Shown: positions 34,363 through 45,913 of the stretch, piece after piece
How positions within the stretch are numbered: the stretch's first letter is position 1
Layout: every line of letters starts with the position of its first letter
Assembly: GCA_949130495.1 (NCBI GenBank)
Contig: CASBWL010000422.1
Location: 372,001 to 436,000, forward strand
Reading direction: 5' to 3'
From: Sambucus nigra
Taxonomy: Eukaryota > Streptophyta > Magnoliopsida > Dipsacales > Adoxaceae
DNA length: 64,000 nucleotides
Notes under the pieces: generated by a model
Database searches by the model: none
Told to the model about the DNA's origin: nothing
What the model saw: the letters and a program-made list of their open reading frames with translations, nothing else
Translations under genes and position numbers: made by a program

Positions 34363-35080
34363 AATTCCACCTCATGGGGAGGGTACAGATGCATAACCTT
34401 GGTTTGGTTCCTTCCACATATCACTATTGTGCAAAGGCCAATAGAAAAGGAAAGAAAGTAGTCATTCGAGCATACAGGAAGCCTTTCGTGAGGGAGGAAG
34501 CTCACTTGGTGGATGCATCCTTCTATACCGAGTTAGATACAAAATCTACTGAGCCCACTCGGTACACATGATGGATTAAGATCCCAAGAACTAGGGAAAG
34601 GGTACGTGAACGTCCTCACCCGGTAGTGGCCTACGATGAGAAAGAAAGTGCGCACGAGACAGTTAGGCCTCCCATCCTTTTAAGACAACTTCCTAATCAG
34701 ATGACAGCATGAATTGATCCAATCAAACATCAAGTCATGTAGCAAAGTGTGCTTAGTAGAGTTCCTGTGAGAGAGTTAAAAGAGAATGCATGCAAAAGAC
34801 CATGCTAGGAGGAAAAACCACGCCAATGCAAAAGAGTGTTTTTGGCTGGTGGCAAGATCATTTACAAACTCTGAAGGTGTGATCGGGCAGTCGAAGGCCT
34901 GGATGATGAGGCGAACCCGATCTATGAATGCTTTTTGGTGGATAATTTAGGAAAATGCTTGGTGATTAACAACTCCAACATCATAGAATGTGTGGAGGAA
35001 ATAAAGGAGGAATCGAAGTGCATGAAGGATAAACCAAGATCCCAAGTTCAAAAGAAAGAGTAGATAAACTTAGCTGATGA
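34363..35080 (+). pseudogene. B protease 3' part and linker to RT
   Basis: The open piece 34329-34571 starts inside S and enters B at 34363; from there it reads HLMGRVQMHNLGLVPSTYHY, the post-flap region of the protease (family form LLGRPWxHxxxAVPSxxHQ). It continues into KGKKVVIRAYRKPF and EEAHLVDASFYTEL. The linker to 35080 has several stops. Joining to 28601 across the S insertion keeps the reading frame. Confidence 0.8.
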
Positions 35081-36170
35081 AGGGGATGACCTAAGACTAA
35101 TGTTTATCTCGAAAGACCTTGATGCTGCTACGAAAGGAGCACTGTTGGGGTTACTGAGGGAATTCAAGGATGTGCTCGTGAGGAAATATATTGAGATTCT
35201 CGGAGTAGAATAAGAGGTGAGATTCTATAGGTTAAATGTTATAGCATCAGCAATACCGGTAAAGAAGGCCACTCGAAATTATAAACCGAAGCTAGACTTG
35301 AAAAGAAAGGAATAAGTCCAGAGGTTACTCATGACATATTTTATTAGCCCCATCTAACAACCTATTTGGTTGTTCAGCATTGTGCTTGTAGGGTAAAAGT
35401 ACAAGAACAAAATACGAATTTGTGTGGACTTTAGGGATTTGAATCGAGCATGTACGGAAGATGATTTCCCCTTACCTTCCATTGATAGCCTCATAGACGC
35501 AACAATAGGGCACGACATGTATATCTTTATGGATGACTGTGTGGGATATAACTAGGTTAAAATGGACCCAGAAGATGTTGAGAATACGACCTTTTGCATA
35601 CCATTAGGTAACTTCGTGTACACTGTTATTCGTTTTGGTCTGAAGAATGCAAGAGATATCTACAAAAGACCATGATTACCATATTCTATGATATCTTTAA
35701 TGAGGTTATAGAATTTTATGTGGATGATTTGGTGATAAAGTCTAAGGTAGAGGCCACACATTATAAGATATGAGGAGAGTGTTCTAGAGGTGTAGATAAT
35801 ACAAGTTAAAGTTGAATCTCTTGAAATGTGCATTTGGGGTAACTAGTGGCAAGTTCTTAGGATTTCTAGTGAATGAACAAGGGGTGAAGATGGATCTAGA
35901 CAAATGAGAAGGTATCATCAACATGCCAAGACCAAAGCTTGCGAAAGAGTTGAAGAGTTTTCTACGGAAAGTTTCTTACTTGATGAGATTCGTACCTGGG
36001 CTGGCCGAAGTCACTCACCAACTGTTGAAGTTTTTGTGAGCAAAGACAAAGTTCATATGGGAGAAGTCACACGAGGCAGTTTTGGACCCGTTAAAGAAGT
36101 TTTTGACATCTCCCAAATGATGGTTCCCCCTTGAGTAGTTATTCCTTTACATTTGTACCTCACATACACT
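35081..36170 (+). pseudogene. B reverse transcriptase
   Basis: Motifs in order: a KDLDAATKGALLGLLREFKDV-like opening near 35110-35170; IRICVDFRDLNRAC near 35410-35450 with DDFPLPSIDSLID; YIFMDDCVGYN near 35520 (first catalytic Asp present); FGLKNARDIYKRP near 35635-35670; and FYVDDLVIKS (YVDD) near 35710. [20 protein letters not shown] block follows near 35840. Then the open piece 35904-36134 is partly out of frame. Stops near 35555, 35675 and 35770 and frameshifts disable it. Confidence 0.84.
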
Positions 36171-37075
36171 AAAAGATCAATTGGGGTATTGTGGGCTCAA
36201 GAAGTGGAGGGAGTGGAAAAACTTGGGTATTATCTACGTTTAATCATACATGGGCCTGAGGCTAGATAAAAAAGCATTGAGAGGAATTATTTAGCTCTGG
36301 TATTTGTTGCTCAAAAGCTTAGGCATTACATGTTAGCTTTCACTATTCACATCATTACTATATATGATTCCATAAAATTTTTGCTAGCTAGAACTATGTT
36401 AATAGGCAGGGTTGAACGATGGTTCTTGATTCTTTCGGAGTATGATCTCAAGTGCCTGGTTCATAGAGCGATTAAAAGTAAAGCTTATGCAGATCTGCTA
36501 GCCATATTCCATTCGGGAATGTTTGAGCCACCTATTGAAGAGCTGCCTGGAGATAATCTCCAAGCCATCTGTCTCGAACAAAATCTAGAAGCATGTAGCA
36601 TGCAGTTTGATGGATCTTTAGCTAAAAACATAGGATGGGCAGGAGTGATTTTACGTTAGGGGGAAGAAGAAAACCGATTGTTCTTTAAGCTAGATTTTAA
36701 CTATTCAAACAATGAAGTGAAGTATGTGTCTTTAATATTGGGGCAATTAGAGGCTTTGATAAGGGTATACATGTAATGACATTAAAAGGGGATTCAAATC
36801 TGGTGGTATAATAGCTGAATGGTGAGTATGCTCTCAGGCACATGACTTTAGCACCTTATCGAACAATTATACAAAGGTTTCTCGAACAATTCCATAAAGT
36901 AAAGATCAATAAACATCCAAGAACGATGAACAGACATGCAGATGCTTATGCCACTTTAGCCCAAAAAATTTCCTTCAATAGAGAATTGATGGTTATTCGA
37001 ATCACAAAGAGAACAACACCCTCAACTATATTAGAAATGTTTCATTATAATGATATCAATGACTCTAGGGGGTAA
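36171..37075 (+). pseudogene. B RNase H and archaeal-type RNase H
   Basis: The first RNase H is decayed (about 36171-36580) and includes KHYMLAFTIHIIT-like and DSIKFLLARTM blocks at 36330-36410. The second begins near 36600 with MQFDGSLAKNIGWAGVILR, the aRNH opening with its first Asp. It continues with YSNNEVKYVSLILGQLEAL and LKGDSNLVV near 36700-36800, and ends in the open piece 36842-37075 (HMTLAPYRTIIQRFLEQFHK, RHADAYATLAQKI). This paired arrangement assigns B to the Tat/Ogre lineage. Stops at 36658 and 36774 break it. Confidence 0.82.
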
Positions 37076-37474
37076 ACATAAAAACAACTATAGACGGGGC
37101 AAGGGCCATTAACGTTGGTAGATCTAGCACAATACTTTACCACCTTGGGAAATTTTTACTATAAAAATAAAGTGGGATGGGTATCTAGGTGCGTGGGACC
37201 CGAAAAAGCAAAGTAGAGGTTAATATACATACATGATAAAGGTTGTGGGATGACAAAAATTTCCTTGTATACAAGAATTCGGCCGATAGGATATTTTTGG
37301 CACACGATGAAACAAAATGTCGCGCAACTACATAAAGGATATTGGAAAGGCCTGTTGTATTACCAGGCGACAGAGTGAAACTTCATAGATTAGCCATAAG
37401 ATTGTAGATAGCCATAGCTAGACATGCTGGTTGACGGGATTGTTCCAATGGATAAAGACAACGCACACGACTAC
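37076..37474 (+). pseudogene. B integrase, N-terminal part
   Basis: Short pieces of the pre-integrase region: a LVDLAQYFTTLGNFYYKNK-like stretch near 37120-37165, then G-WVSRCVGPEKAK near 37180. Frames change several times. It ends at the duplication ACTAC (37470-37474), where element H is inserted. The rest of the integrase resumes at 61934. Confidence 0.6.
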
Positions 37475-38716
37475 TAATTAGGCATAAATTCTTAGTATTT
37501 TATCCCCTAAATTTATAGGCTTTAATCATCTTGTGCGATGTAAATTGAGTTCATTTATCTAATATTTTTGCTACTGGCCTTTTCTATGTAGTGAATCAAG
37601 ATTCGTGTATTTCTCTTATATTTTGAAGGTGTTTTTCATAATTGGAAAAAAGAGAAAATCAAACTCGAGAAAGTTACAAGTGAACGAAATTTAAGGAAAA
37701 AACAGTAATTTTACACTAGGAATTCAGACAGAGAATCTAAAGGAAATCCATGAGCATATAGGAAGAAATATAATCCAAATTCGAGTCCCAGATAAAAAGT
37801 TATGAGCTTCAAAGTTGAGAGAAAATCACAAGGAAAAGAAAAAAATGGAGGGAACCAAATCGATGGAGATATCACCAGACCGGTCCCCTGAACAAGAATC
37901 ACCAAATCGAACTGATGAAGAGGAAAAAATGAACTGATATGATGTTGGTAAATGTTAAAATAAGACAAACCAATCCGATGAAGAGGAAAAATGAATCGGT
38001 CCAGTGTTGGTAAGACTTTTGTATAAAGCGAACTGAACCGATACCCCTGCACCGGATCGGTTCGGCTAAATTTTTTTTGAATTATCTTTCTTCGAAATTA
38101 GAGTTGTGCATGAACCAAACTTTAGTAAAAATGTAGAGTTTTTATTCCAACTTATTACCAGGCATTAGAGAGTTCCATTTTGCATAATTTTAGAGAGAGA
38201 AAAAGGACAAGAACCTGAGGAACTCAAGTTTACAATTTTATGGTTTGTAGATCAAGTTTTCTGCAATAGAGTCTATATCTTCTACTTTATTGTTTAAGGT
38301 TTATAATTCGTGCATGATTTGTTTATTTCTAGAAGTTATTAGATTCTCTTGCTTATCTAGGTATAATTTCATAATGGTTTTGAACATATGCACAGTAGAA
38401 AATATATCTTCAAATAATTGCATCATGTTAGCCTAGATTTTCAAGGGTTGGGATGCATGAACTAGACCTGATGTGGTTTGTATGACTATAGAATTAGTTC
38501 CCTGAATTTAATAAATGATTTAATCGTGTTGTGTAGTGGTCACAACCGTCGTAGGTCTTTTTACCTCGTTTGCCCTAGGTAACCGGGGATCGTCACGAGA
38601 GATCGTCCTATTTCCCTGAGGATTCGACCTCGTCTTATCGGGTTTATTACTTACACAATCGGTTTGCACTTGAATCAATAGAAGCACGCACTAGAGACAC
38701 ATTTTCAGTCGCATCA
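37475..38716 (+). repeat. H 5' LTR, with an internal deletion
   Basis: Starts TAATTAGGCATAAATTC (TG changed to TA) and ends TCGCATCA. It matches 60341-61933 except that about 360 bases (61447-61806) have no counterpart at 38588/38589. An ATTTTATCCCC block is at the start and the typical Athila end CGAGAGATCGTCCTA lies near 38598. Confidence 0.92.
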
Positions 38717-38722
38717 CATTTT

Positions 38723-38740
38723 TGGCGTCATTGCCGAGGA
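38723..38740 (+). promoter_or_regulatory. H primer-binding site (tRNA-Asp type)
   Basis: TGGCGTCATTGCCGAGGA, three changes from the Athila standard TGGCGCCGTTGCCGGGGA that pairs with tRNA-Asp. It lies 6 bases past the LTR end. Confidence 0.88.
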
Positions 38741-38885
38741 TTTAAATAGACTATTAGGTTCGGTCGATTTAATCTAAAATTATACTCCAAATTTTAAAAA
38801 GCCAAAAAAATCATAAAATCAAAAAAAAAAAAAAAAATCAAAATATTGAAAAGCAAAAAGATTTAACAACTCCCATAGACCTTTC

Positions 38886-40290
38886 ATGCAAAATCCACAA
38901 CAAACCCATCAATCTACTCCCACGCGCATTCACGAGAATTCAATAGTTGAGTACGATCCTGATATCCCACACACTCCTAATGCACCTCAATTCTGAGTTC
39001 CACCTCCTACACCTCCAAATTCCATTACAAGGAACGCTTCTAGAACACCAAGTGAGGAAACTAAGTCAATTGCAGAGTGAGCCATGTCTGAGCACACTAG
39101 TTTTAGTACGGGTAAGGGTGAGATGTCATATCGTCCCATGAGAGAAGTCCTTTATCCCGAGAGAACTGTCACACCAGGATGCATTCTACTTCGGTACAAC
39201 GCTGGACAATTCCATTTTCACAATTGGATGATACAAATTCTTCTCACATTTCATGGGTTGGATTCAAGAAAGACTTATCTCAACATTCGTGAGTTCGAAG
39301 AGGCATGCGATACATTTTGCGATCAAGATTGCGCACAAGATGTCGCTCTCTTAAAGCTTCTCCCCTTTTCCTTAAAGGATAAGGCTAAGACTTGCCTTTG
39401 GTCTTTATCACTGAACTCAATTGGATCATGGAGGGAGATGGCCTCAAAATTTCTCTTAAAGTTCTTTTCCAAACATTGAAAAAAATCCATCCAGACTCAA
39501 ATTCAAACATTCTGACAATAATAAAATGAGTCGTTTAATCGATGTTACGAATGTTTCAATGAGCTAGTTAGTACATTCCCTCAACATGGTTTTGCGAAGT
39601 GTCGTCTCATATCCTTCTTTCACCACGGGCTAAGTATAGCGTCTAAAAAAATCATTGAGACAATGTGCGAGAGACCATTTTGAGAATTAGATGAACGCGA
39701 TGCAAATGCTCACCTTAAGTTTGTCGTCGAGACAACTCAATCGTGGGACATATCCAATCCTAATAACCAAAATCGGGTTCAACGAACTCCCACCACTCCT
39801 TCAGTTCCAGATCTTTATCATGTGGGAGATGTAGTCGGATCAAGGTTAAGAGAATCCACTCGACCCATGAAAGAGAAGGTGTGTGCTATTTGTGAGGTGG
39901 GCCATTCAATAAAGGAATGCCCGATGATACCCTCCTACAAAGTAATGCTACATGAACAAGTGGATGAAATAGGAGGATTTAAGGCTAATTTAAATGCCCC
40001 ACATGGGAATTCTTAGAACCCTTCGGGAAGGAACCATCCTGGTTTTAACTACGGGCACCAGCGTGCTGCATTGAATCCTAATTCACACATTGCCCCACCT
40101 CCACATTTCCAACATGATCCACATATGCAAGCACCACCTCCCGCACCATATATCACACCACTATTGAGAAATCTTAACGATACTATAAATAAATTCATCC
40201 AATCCCAAAATGCAACCAATACTAAGTATAACCACATATTTACCAAAATAAATTTGAATATCTCTAGGTTGCAATCATCTTAAAGTATCC
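38886..40290 (+). pseudogene. H gag
   Basis: The probable original start is the ATG at 38886 (MQNPQQTHQSTPTRIHEN), 146 bases after the primer site and in the same frame as the next piece. The open piece 39084-39479 contains the gag core (FHFHNWMIQILLTFHGLD, LLKLLPFSLKDKAKTCLWSL, WREMASKFLLKFF), the Athila form of Retrotrans_gag. It is followed by frame-shifted remnants and a zinc-knuckle-like CAICEVGHSIKECP near 39880, with one residue fewer than usual between the second Cys and His. A Pro/His-rich C-terminus is at 40071-40283. Stops at about 38995 and 39080 and later frameshifts inactivate it. Confidence 0.85.
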
Positions 40291-40430
40291 AAGAGCAGGG
40301 TAAGTTTTCAGACTAAGGTCAACGACCTCCCCGAGGTCAAACTAGTGTTACCTCTACTTCCAATGAACATCAAGAGCAATTTGAAGACATGACCACTCTA
40401 CGTAGTGGGCGAGTTGTTGATTTATCACCT

Positions 40431-40645
40431 CCCCCACACATCACACCTAAAGACAAGGAGGTTTCTCCCGGCATGAAAGAGGCCGAAGATGACCCTTGAA
40501 GGAGAGTGACAATGATGACACTAGTGAGCTTGAAGTCAAATTCAGGCTCACTAGTGTTATCATTATCACTCTCCTTCAAGGGGGCATCTTCGGCCTCTTT
40601 TGTTCCGGGTAAAACCTCCTTATCTTTAGGTGTGTCATGTGGGGG
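40431..40645. repeat. Inverted repeat, 100-bp arms, 16-base loop
   Basis: The arms at 40431-40529 and 40546-40645 are reverse complements with about 11 differences. The loop is TTGAAGTCAAATTCAG. The left arm continues the H coding region (RTTLRSGRVVDL just before it), so the right arm looks like an inverted copy. The CACTA terminus begins immediately after the right arm. Confidence 0.92.
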
Positions 40646-40804
40646 ACCGTGATAATTCTAGCAAACTTATCACGAACAATGACCATGATAAGTCCGTGAT
40701 AACAAAAGTTGTCACCCCCACAATTGTCGTGATTATTGACCTTGATAAGTTGGACTTTTCACAGTCAATGACCATGACAATCCGACATATTTGGTGCAGT
40801 GGTC
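40646..40804 (-). mobile_element. Single CACTA terminus, same family as K
   Basis: On the minus strand from about 40804 it begins CACTGCACCAAAT and continues with TTGTCATGGTCATTGAC-type subterminal repeats. Aligned by eye it follows K's left end (from 21298) for about 150 bases, including the shared AAGTCCAAC and a GGGGGTGACAA/GGGGGTCACAA block. No second terminus is visible nearby. Confidence 0.85.
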
Positions 40805-41372
40805 ATAGTGAAACCACCCACCGCCACACCGTTCCTTCAACGATTGGTTCCTCCTCAAAAAGTAATCCCCCGTAATGACGTGATATATGTATTTAAGCAA
40901 GTCAAGTAATCCCTTGAAGTTACCCCTAGGCATTGTTGAAGATGTTATTGTCCAAGTTGAAACCTTCTACTTCCCGGTAATTTTTATCATTTGGGACATG
41001 AAACCCTCTATCACCCCAATTAATCATGTTCCCGCCATCCTTGGCCGCCCATTCTTAGCTACGGCTAATGCCCTTATTAACACTCAAAATGGGAAAATAC
41101 AACTCACTTTTGGGAACATGAACTTGGAAATAAATATATTCAATATCGCAAGTCAAGTGGGTGAAGAGGATGATCTTCACTCAATGGATCTTATTAAGGA
41201 GATAGTAGAGGAGCAAGTAGAGGGAAATTTATATGGGGATGCCTTAGAAGCATGCCTTATCTCGAGTAGTGAGCACAACGGGACGTACACTGATTTTAAG
41301 AGAGAGGTAGAAGAGTGGAGTGCGATATTAAATGAAGGAGCGTCAGATGAGAACATGAGAGATGTGAGTTAG
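40805..41372 (+). pseudogene. H protease remnant lacking the active site
   Basis: The open piece 40887-41372 reads LKLPLGIVEDVIVQVETFYF, then VPAILGRPFLATANALINTQ and IQLTFGNMNLEINIF, the second half of the Athila protease. The first half, with the LLDLGAS-type active site, is absent; its place is taken by the inverted repeat and the CACTA end. After residue 90 the acidic linker to RT begins. It is therefore a truncated, inactive protease. Confidence 0.85.
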
Positions 41373-41405
41373 GTTTCTAGATTCAAGGAATTACCACTGA
41401 GGGAG

Positions 41406-42390
41406 TTGCGCATGGTTCCCTTTGATGACAAATTTCCCACCCTTGAATTAAAGAAACTACCCTCCAATTTTAAATATGTTTATTTGGGAGAGGATGATAC
41501 AACTGTTGATGTCTCCTATAGCCTAGATAAAGAGAAATGGGGTAAAAGTTTAGAGATATTAAGGAAGCACCGAAGTTATTTTGGTTGGTGCATAGAAGAT
41601 TTAAAAGGTATAAGTCCCTTGATTTGTACCCATAAAATCCACCTAGAGGTGGACGTGAAGCCCTCAAGGGAAAGGCAAAGGCGATTGAGAGGTAGTATGA
41701 GCGAAAATCATTAAGTTATTGGATGCCGGGATCATTTACCCAATCTCAAATAGCAACTGGTTTAGTCCTATCCAACTCGTCCTGAAGAAGTTCAGAATGA
41801 ATGTGGTCGAGAATGACAAGGGTGAGTTAATCCCCCAACACACCACCATCGGTTGTCATGTTTGCGTTGATTACCGAAAACTCAATGTGGGGACAAGGAA
41901 AGATCCTTTCACATTACTATTTATTGATAATGTGGTAGAGAGAGTAGCAGGACACCCATATTATTACTTCCTTGATGATTATTTCGGATATAACCAAATA
42001 GAAGTAGATGTTCTTAATCAAGATAAGATGACTTTTGCATGTCCCTTTGGCACATTTACCTACAAACATATGCCATTTGGATTGTGTAATGCGTTTGCAA
42101 CCTTTCAAAGGTGCATGCTTAGTCTCTTTACCGACATGGTTGAAAGAGGCCTTGAGGTATTTATGGACGACCTTAGCATTTTTGGCCCCTCTTTTGACTT
42201 GTATCTTGTAAATCTTGAAAAAGTACTTTCCCGGTGTGTGGAAAAGAACTCGGTTTTAAATTGGGAAAAATGCCATTTTATGGTAACTAAAGGAATAGTT
42301 CTTAGCCACGTAGTGTAGTCCAAGGTAATCGAAGTAGATAGGGCCAAAACAAAAGTCATAGTCGAGCTTCCCCCACCTAAATCACTAAAG
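41406..42390 (+). pseudogene. H reverse transcriptase
   Basis: 41406-41714 carries the RT lead-in (LELKKLPSNFKYVYLGED, LRKHRSYFGWCIEDLKGISP and CTHKIHLEVDVKPSRERQRR). 41719-42318 carries the core: MDAGIIYPISNSNWFSPIQLV, VCVDYRKLN, FLDDYFGYNQI (first catalytic Asp), CPFGTFTYKHMPFGLCNAFATFQRCM and EVFMDDLSIFG (MDD, the Athila variant of YVDD). The catalytic residues are all present. Breaks are a stop or frameshift near 41714 and one at 42316. This is one of the better preserved RTs of the window. Confidence 0.92.
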
Positions 42391-42393
42391 GTT

Positions 42394-43068
42394 GTGCTCT
42401 CCTTCTTTGGCCATGCGGGGTTTTATAGAAGGTTTATCAAGGATTTAAGTGCCATCGCAAGACCCTTGAGTTACCTCCTTATGAAGGATGCCCCCTTTGA
42501 GTGGAACGAAGCATGCCAAGGTGCTTTTGACAAATTGAAAAGCATGCCATGTTATGCTCCCATCATGCAAGCTCCGAATTGGTCCCTTCCATTCGAGCTT
42601 ATGTGTGATGAGAGTGATTATGCTATAGGGGTTGTTTGGGGATAAATAAAGGATAAGAAATATCATGATATCTACTATGCTAGCCAGACTTTAACCGGAC
42701 TGCAACTCAATTACTCCACCTCAGAGGAAAAATTTCTAGCGGTAGTGTTTTCCCTAGACAAATTTCACTCGTACCTCATTAGTTCACCCATCACAAGCTT
42801 TACCAACCACGCAGTGTTGAAATATCTCCTTGCTAAGAAAGATGCTAAGCCGCGCCTCATAAGGTGGATCCTACTCCTTCAAGAGTTTAATCTCTCTATT
42901 AAAGATAAAAAGGAGGTAGAAAACGTCATTGTTAATCATTTGTCATGGATTTCTTCTGACGTGCCTATTGATCCCATACCTATAGATGAATACTTCCCAG
43001 ATGAGCAACTATCTGCCACTTCTTTTCTCCCTTATTTTGCGGATATAGTTAACTACCTTGTCACGTGA
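42394..43068 (+). pseudogene. H RT connection and RNase H
   Basis: The first open piece has SFFGHAGFYRRFIKDLSAIARPL, LLMKDAPFEWNEACQGAFDKL and LPFELMCDESDYAIGVVWG, where CDESDYAIG holds the first RNase H Asp. After a TAA at 42643-42645 the frame resumes with YASQTLTGLQLNYSTSEEKFLAVVFSLDKF (Glu present). Then come HAVLKYLLAKKDAKPRLIRW and VIVNHLSW (42745-43068). Only one RNase H is present, as expected for Athila. Confidence 0.9.
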
Positions 43069-44260
43069 TCTGTCCCTTCCAATTAGGCACTGCAAGAGAA
43101 TAAGAAGTTCATTACTTGGTCACACATGTTTTTTTATGACGATCCATTCCTCTTTAAATATTTTGCAGACCAAATCATCCGATATTGTGTACCGGATGAT
43201 GAGACTCATACTGTCATCCATTTTTGTCATACAAAATCGTGTGGAGGCCACTTTTCCCCGAATAAGACGGCTGCTAAGATTCTTCAAATAGATCTCTATT
43301 GGCCCACAATCTTTTAGGATATGAATGCTTATTTTAAATCTTGCGATAGGTGTCAACGGATAGGATCTATCACCTGACGAGACAGGATTCCATTAACCCC
43401 TATACTCGTCATCGAGATATTTAATTATTGGGGTATTAACTTTATAAGACCTTCCCCCCTCTTCTGGTTTCCTATACATCCTTGTCACGGTAGACTATGT
43501 GTTAAAATGGGATGATGCCATAACTACAAGGACAAGTGACAACAAAGTGGTGATCAAGTTCTTGCAAGAGAACGTACTCCCTCGCTTAGGTGCTCCGAAG
43601 GCAATAATTAGTGATAACGATAAGCATTTTTACAATAGGACATTTCAAAAGCTTATGAGAAAGTATGGAGTCATCCACAAGGTTGGGATGACTTATCACC
43701 CCCCAGTCGAACGGACAAGCCGAGTTAGCAAATCGTGAGATTAAGAAAATCTTAGAAAAGACCGTCGATCCTAATCACAAAGATTGGTCCCTGCACTTAA
43801 ACGATGCGCTATAGGATCATCGAGTAGAATAAAAGAACCCCCTTGGGATGTCCCCATTTCCCTTTGTGTATGAAAGCCCTTCCATCTCTCCGTGGAGCGA
43901 AAACACAAGGCATATTGAGCCATTAAGAAGTTGCACTATAATTTGGATAAAGATGGTGAAGCACGAAAGCTTCAATCGAATAAGTTACAAGAGTTTTGTA
44001 ATGATCCGCATGAGAATGCCAAAATATCCAAGGAAAGGATGAAACTCATCCATTATCGAATTATTCGTCGAAAGGAGTTTCATTCGGGCCAAAAGGTTAT
44101 TCTCTACAACTCTAGTCAGCACTTGTTTCTCAAAAAATTACGGCCAAGATGGACTGGCCCATTCATTGTGAGAAATGTGTTCCCCCACAGAGCTGTGGAA
44201 TTGGAACATCGAAAGGGGGAGATACATTCAAAGTTAACGGAGAATGCCTAAAGCCATATC
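43069..44260 (+). pseudogene. H integrase
   Basis: The zinc-finger part lies at 43126-43370 (IVYRM/DDETHTVIHFCHTKSCGGHF, then SCDRCQRIG: H-H-C-C). The core begins near 43420 with FNYWGINF (an Asp expected in the family's FDVWGIDF is now Asn) and runs through 43499-43738 with RLGAPKAIISDNDKHFYNRTF (second Asp) and the VEQTSR-like block. Then [12 protein letters not shown] and NPLGMSPFPFVY follow in shifted frames. 43931-44251 holds the C-terminal domain (GQKVILYNSSQHLF, RPRWTGPFIVRNVFPHRAVEL). Several frameshifts and stops disable it. Confidence 0.87.
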
Positions 44261-45049
44261 TAGAGGCGTGTGTGGAATAAGCCGACACTATTTGGTTGTC
44301 GGACCCCATTTACGAGGTTATGTGAGCTATAACGGAGAAGTCATCGCACCCCCGACACGTATGGGGTGATTCTTTTTTATATTAGTAGTGTGTAGGTAAG
44401 GATCGTTAGGAGTCCGTAAATGCAAGTCATGAGAGTATAGGAGCTCAAGTACATGATTTGAGAGAGCATAGAGAGCTTCGAGGTAAGTTATTGGGCAGTC
44501 CGAGCTAATCATTCATAGGAATAGTCGTGGAAGTGTCTGAAAAATTGAGAGAGAAAGAATCTACACTTCGAAGAGAAGAGGAGGGATTTTTAGCAGATCG
44601 AACCAGTTTTCCCCTGAAGGGAGCGAATCGGTTCGGTAATAAAAAATGAATAAAGTCAAAGGGAATAGGACCGGTCTATCCTTGGAACTCGAACAGGTAC
44701 GCTTTCTGTAGATTTTTACTGTTTCCCTAGGTGTACCCCCTCCCCCAATCCATTCCTCTCCCTCCAAATCCAAATTCCAACCATTTCCCAATCCATTTCC
44801 TTCTATTCTTCCCCCTTTTTCCTCCATCCATTTCTGTCCAAATCCTTCCCCCCTCCACACACCTCCTATAAATACACACCATATTCCCCCCCTCCACACA
44901 CCATCCACTTCCCTCTCTTACTCTCTCTCTCTCTATCTATCTCTATCTCTATCTCTATCTCTATCTCTATCTTTATCTCTATCTCTATCTCTATCTCTAT
45001 CTCTATCTCTATCTCTCTCATCTTTCCATCAACACCAATTTGTATCCAA
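44261..45049 (+). other. H spacer between pol and third ORF, with (TATCTC)n
   Basis: Non-coding. It contains a Pro/Ser-coding C-rich stretch (44730-44910) and a long pyrimidine microsatellite with unit TATCTC at about 44931-45017. In Athila this spacer often holds the leader of a spliced third ORF, but I see no clear splice site. Confidence 0.65.
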
Positions 45050-45867
45050 ATGGCAAACAGGGCTCTACCTATAAAATACAACTCTGTGAAATCCTCCCCA
45101 ATGGAAACGAGGAGTTTCGTTCGCATCCAAAGTGACTATGGTGCAAGCAATTTTTTATTCCTTCCCGTAAATTACACATCGAGCACCATGTCAACTGGAA
45201 ACAATTACCTCCCTCCATCCCAAACCTTTTCTTTCTAGGGGGTGGTGCTAATTTTTCAACGAGCCATATGAAGTGGTGTGGGAGGATGAAATGCGTTCTT
45301 TTTATGGCTCTCTCATCTTCACGGGCAAGTTTGATGCCGAAACTTATGTTGTCGTGACCCCAGTCCCCTTCTCATTGGAAATTATGTCCCGAAAGCTAGA
45401 AGCCAAGGGGGTTCTGATCCCTGATCGATACGGGTACTCCACTAATGCCGCCACAATTGCAAAAAGTATATGCATCGCCCCCTTGCACCGAAGAAAATTA
45501 TAATCGCCAGACTTTTTTGGTGGGAAATCTTAATGACAAAGATTGCATCACTTTCTAAATCGTATGCGCCAACATCCTCTAAACTTCTAATGATTCAGCG
45601 ATGTGCCCTCGCGAAGCCATCCTTGTATACCACCTCTTCAATCTCGACACCACTATCCATCTTACCTGAATCTTCAACACCGATATTCGGTACATGACCT
45701 TGGATCAAAAGGGTAAGGCCCCTCTCCCATATCCCCCCCTCATCACCTCAATCCTTGCAGATGTCGTTATTGCCACCCTCGAGCGTTTCCCCATATTCCA
45801 AAGCTCATTGGGAAGGAATCCCGCATAAGGAGTGAAAAGAAAAGGGAGGTGATACGAGCCACGGGGG

Positions 45868-45911
<44 letters not shown>

Positions 45912-45913
45912 AA
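45050..45913 (+). pseudogene. H third ORF (Athila env-like), 5' part
   Basis: The ATG at 45050 opens MANRALPIKYNSVKSSPM. Further pieces lie in shifted frames: VWEDEMRSFYGSLIFTGKFDAETYV and KLEAKGVLIPDRYGY (45273-45503), and 45470-45697. Athila elements carry an ORF in this position that has been called env-like. I see no convincing signal peptide or transmembrane segment in the pieces left, so I call it by position only. It runs into a GAT microsatellite (45869-45910) where element E is inserted, and resumes at 58168. Confidence 0.6.
45869..45910. repeat. GAT microsatellite at the E insertion point
   Basis: About 14 uninterrupted GAT units. The other half is at 58171-58194, on the far side of element E. 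It encodes an Asp run in the H third ORF. Confidence 0.92.

Noticed and set aside
34329..34571. An 80-codon reading starting in MSQTFIKICPYK
   Set aside because: Its first codons lie in the LTR of S; only the part from 34363 is B sequence.
40431..40645. Inverted repeat read as a MITE or fold-back element
   Set aside because: The left arm continues the H coding sequence and no target duplication flanks the whole, so it is better explained as a local inverted duplication.
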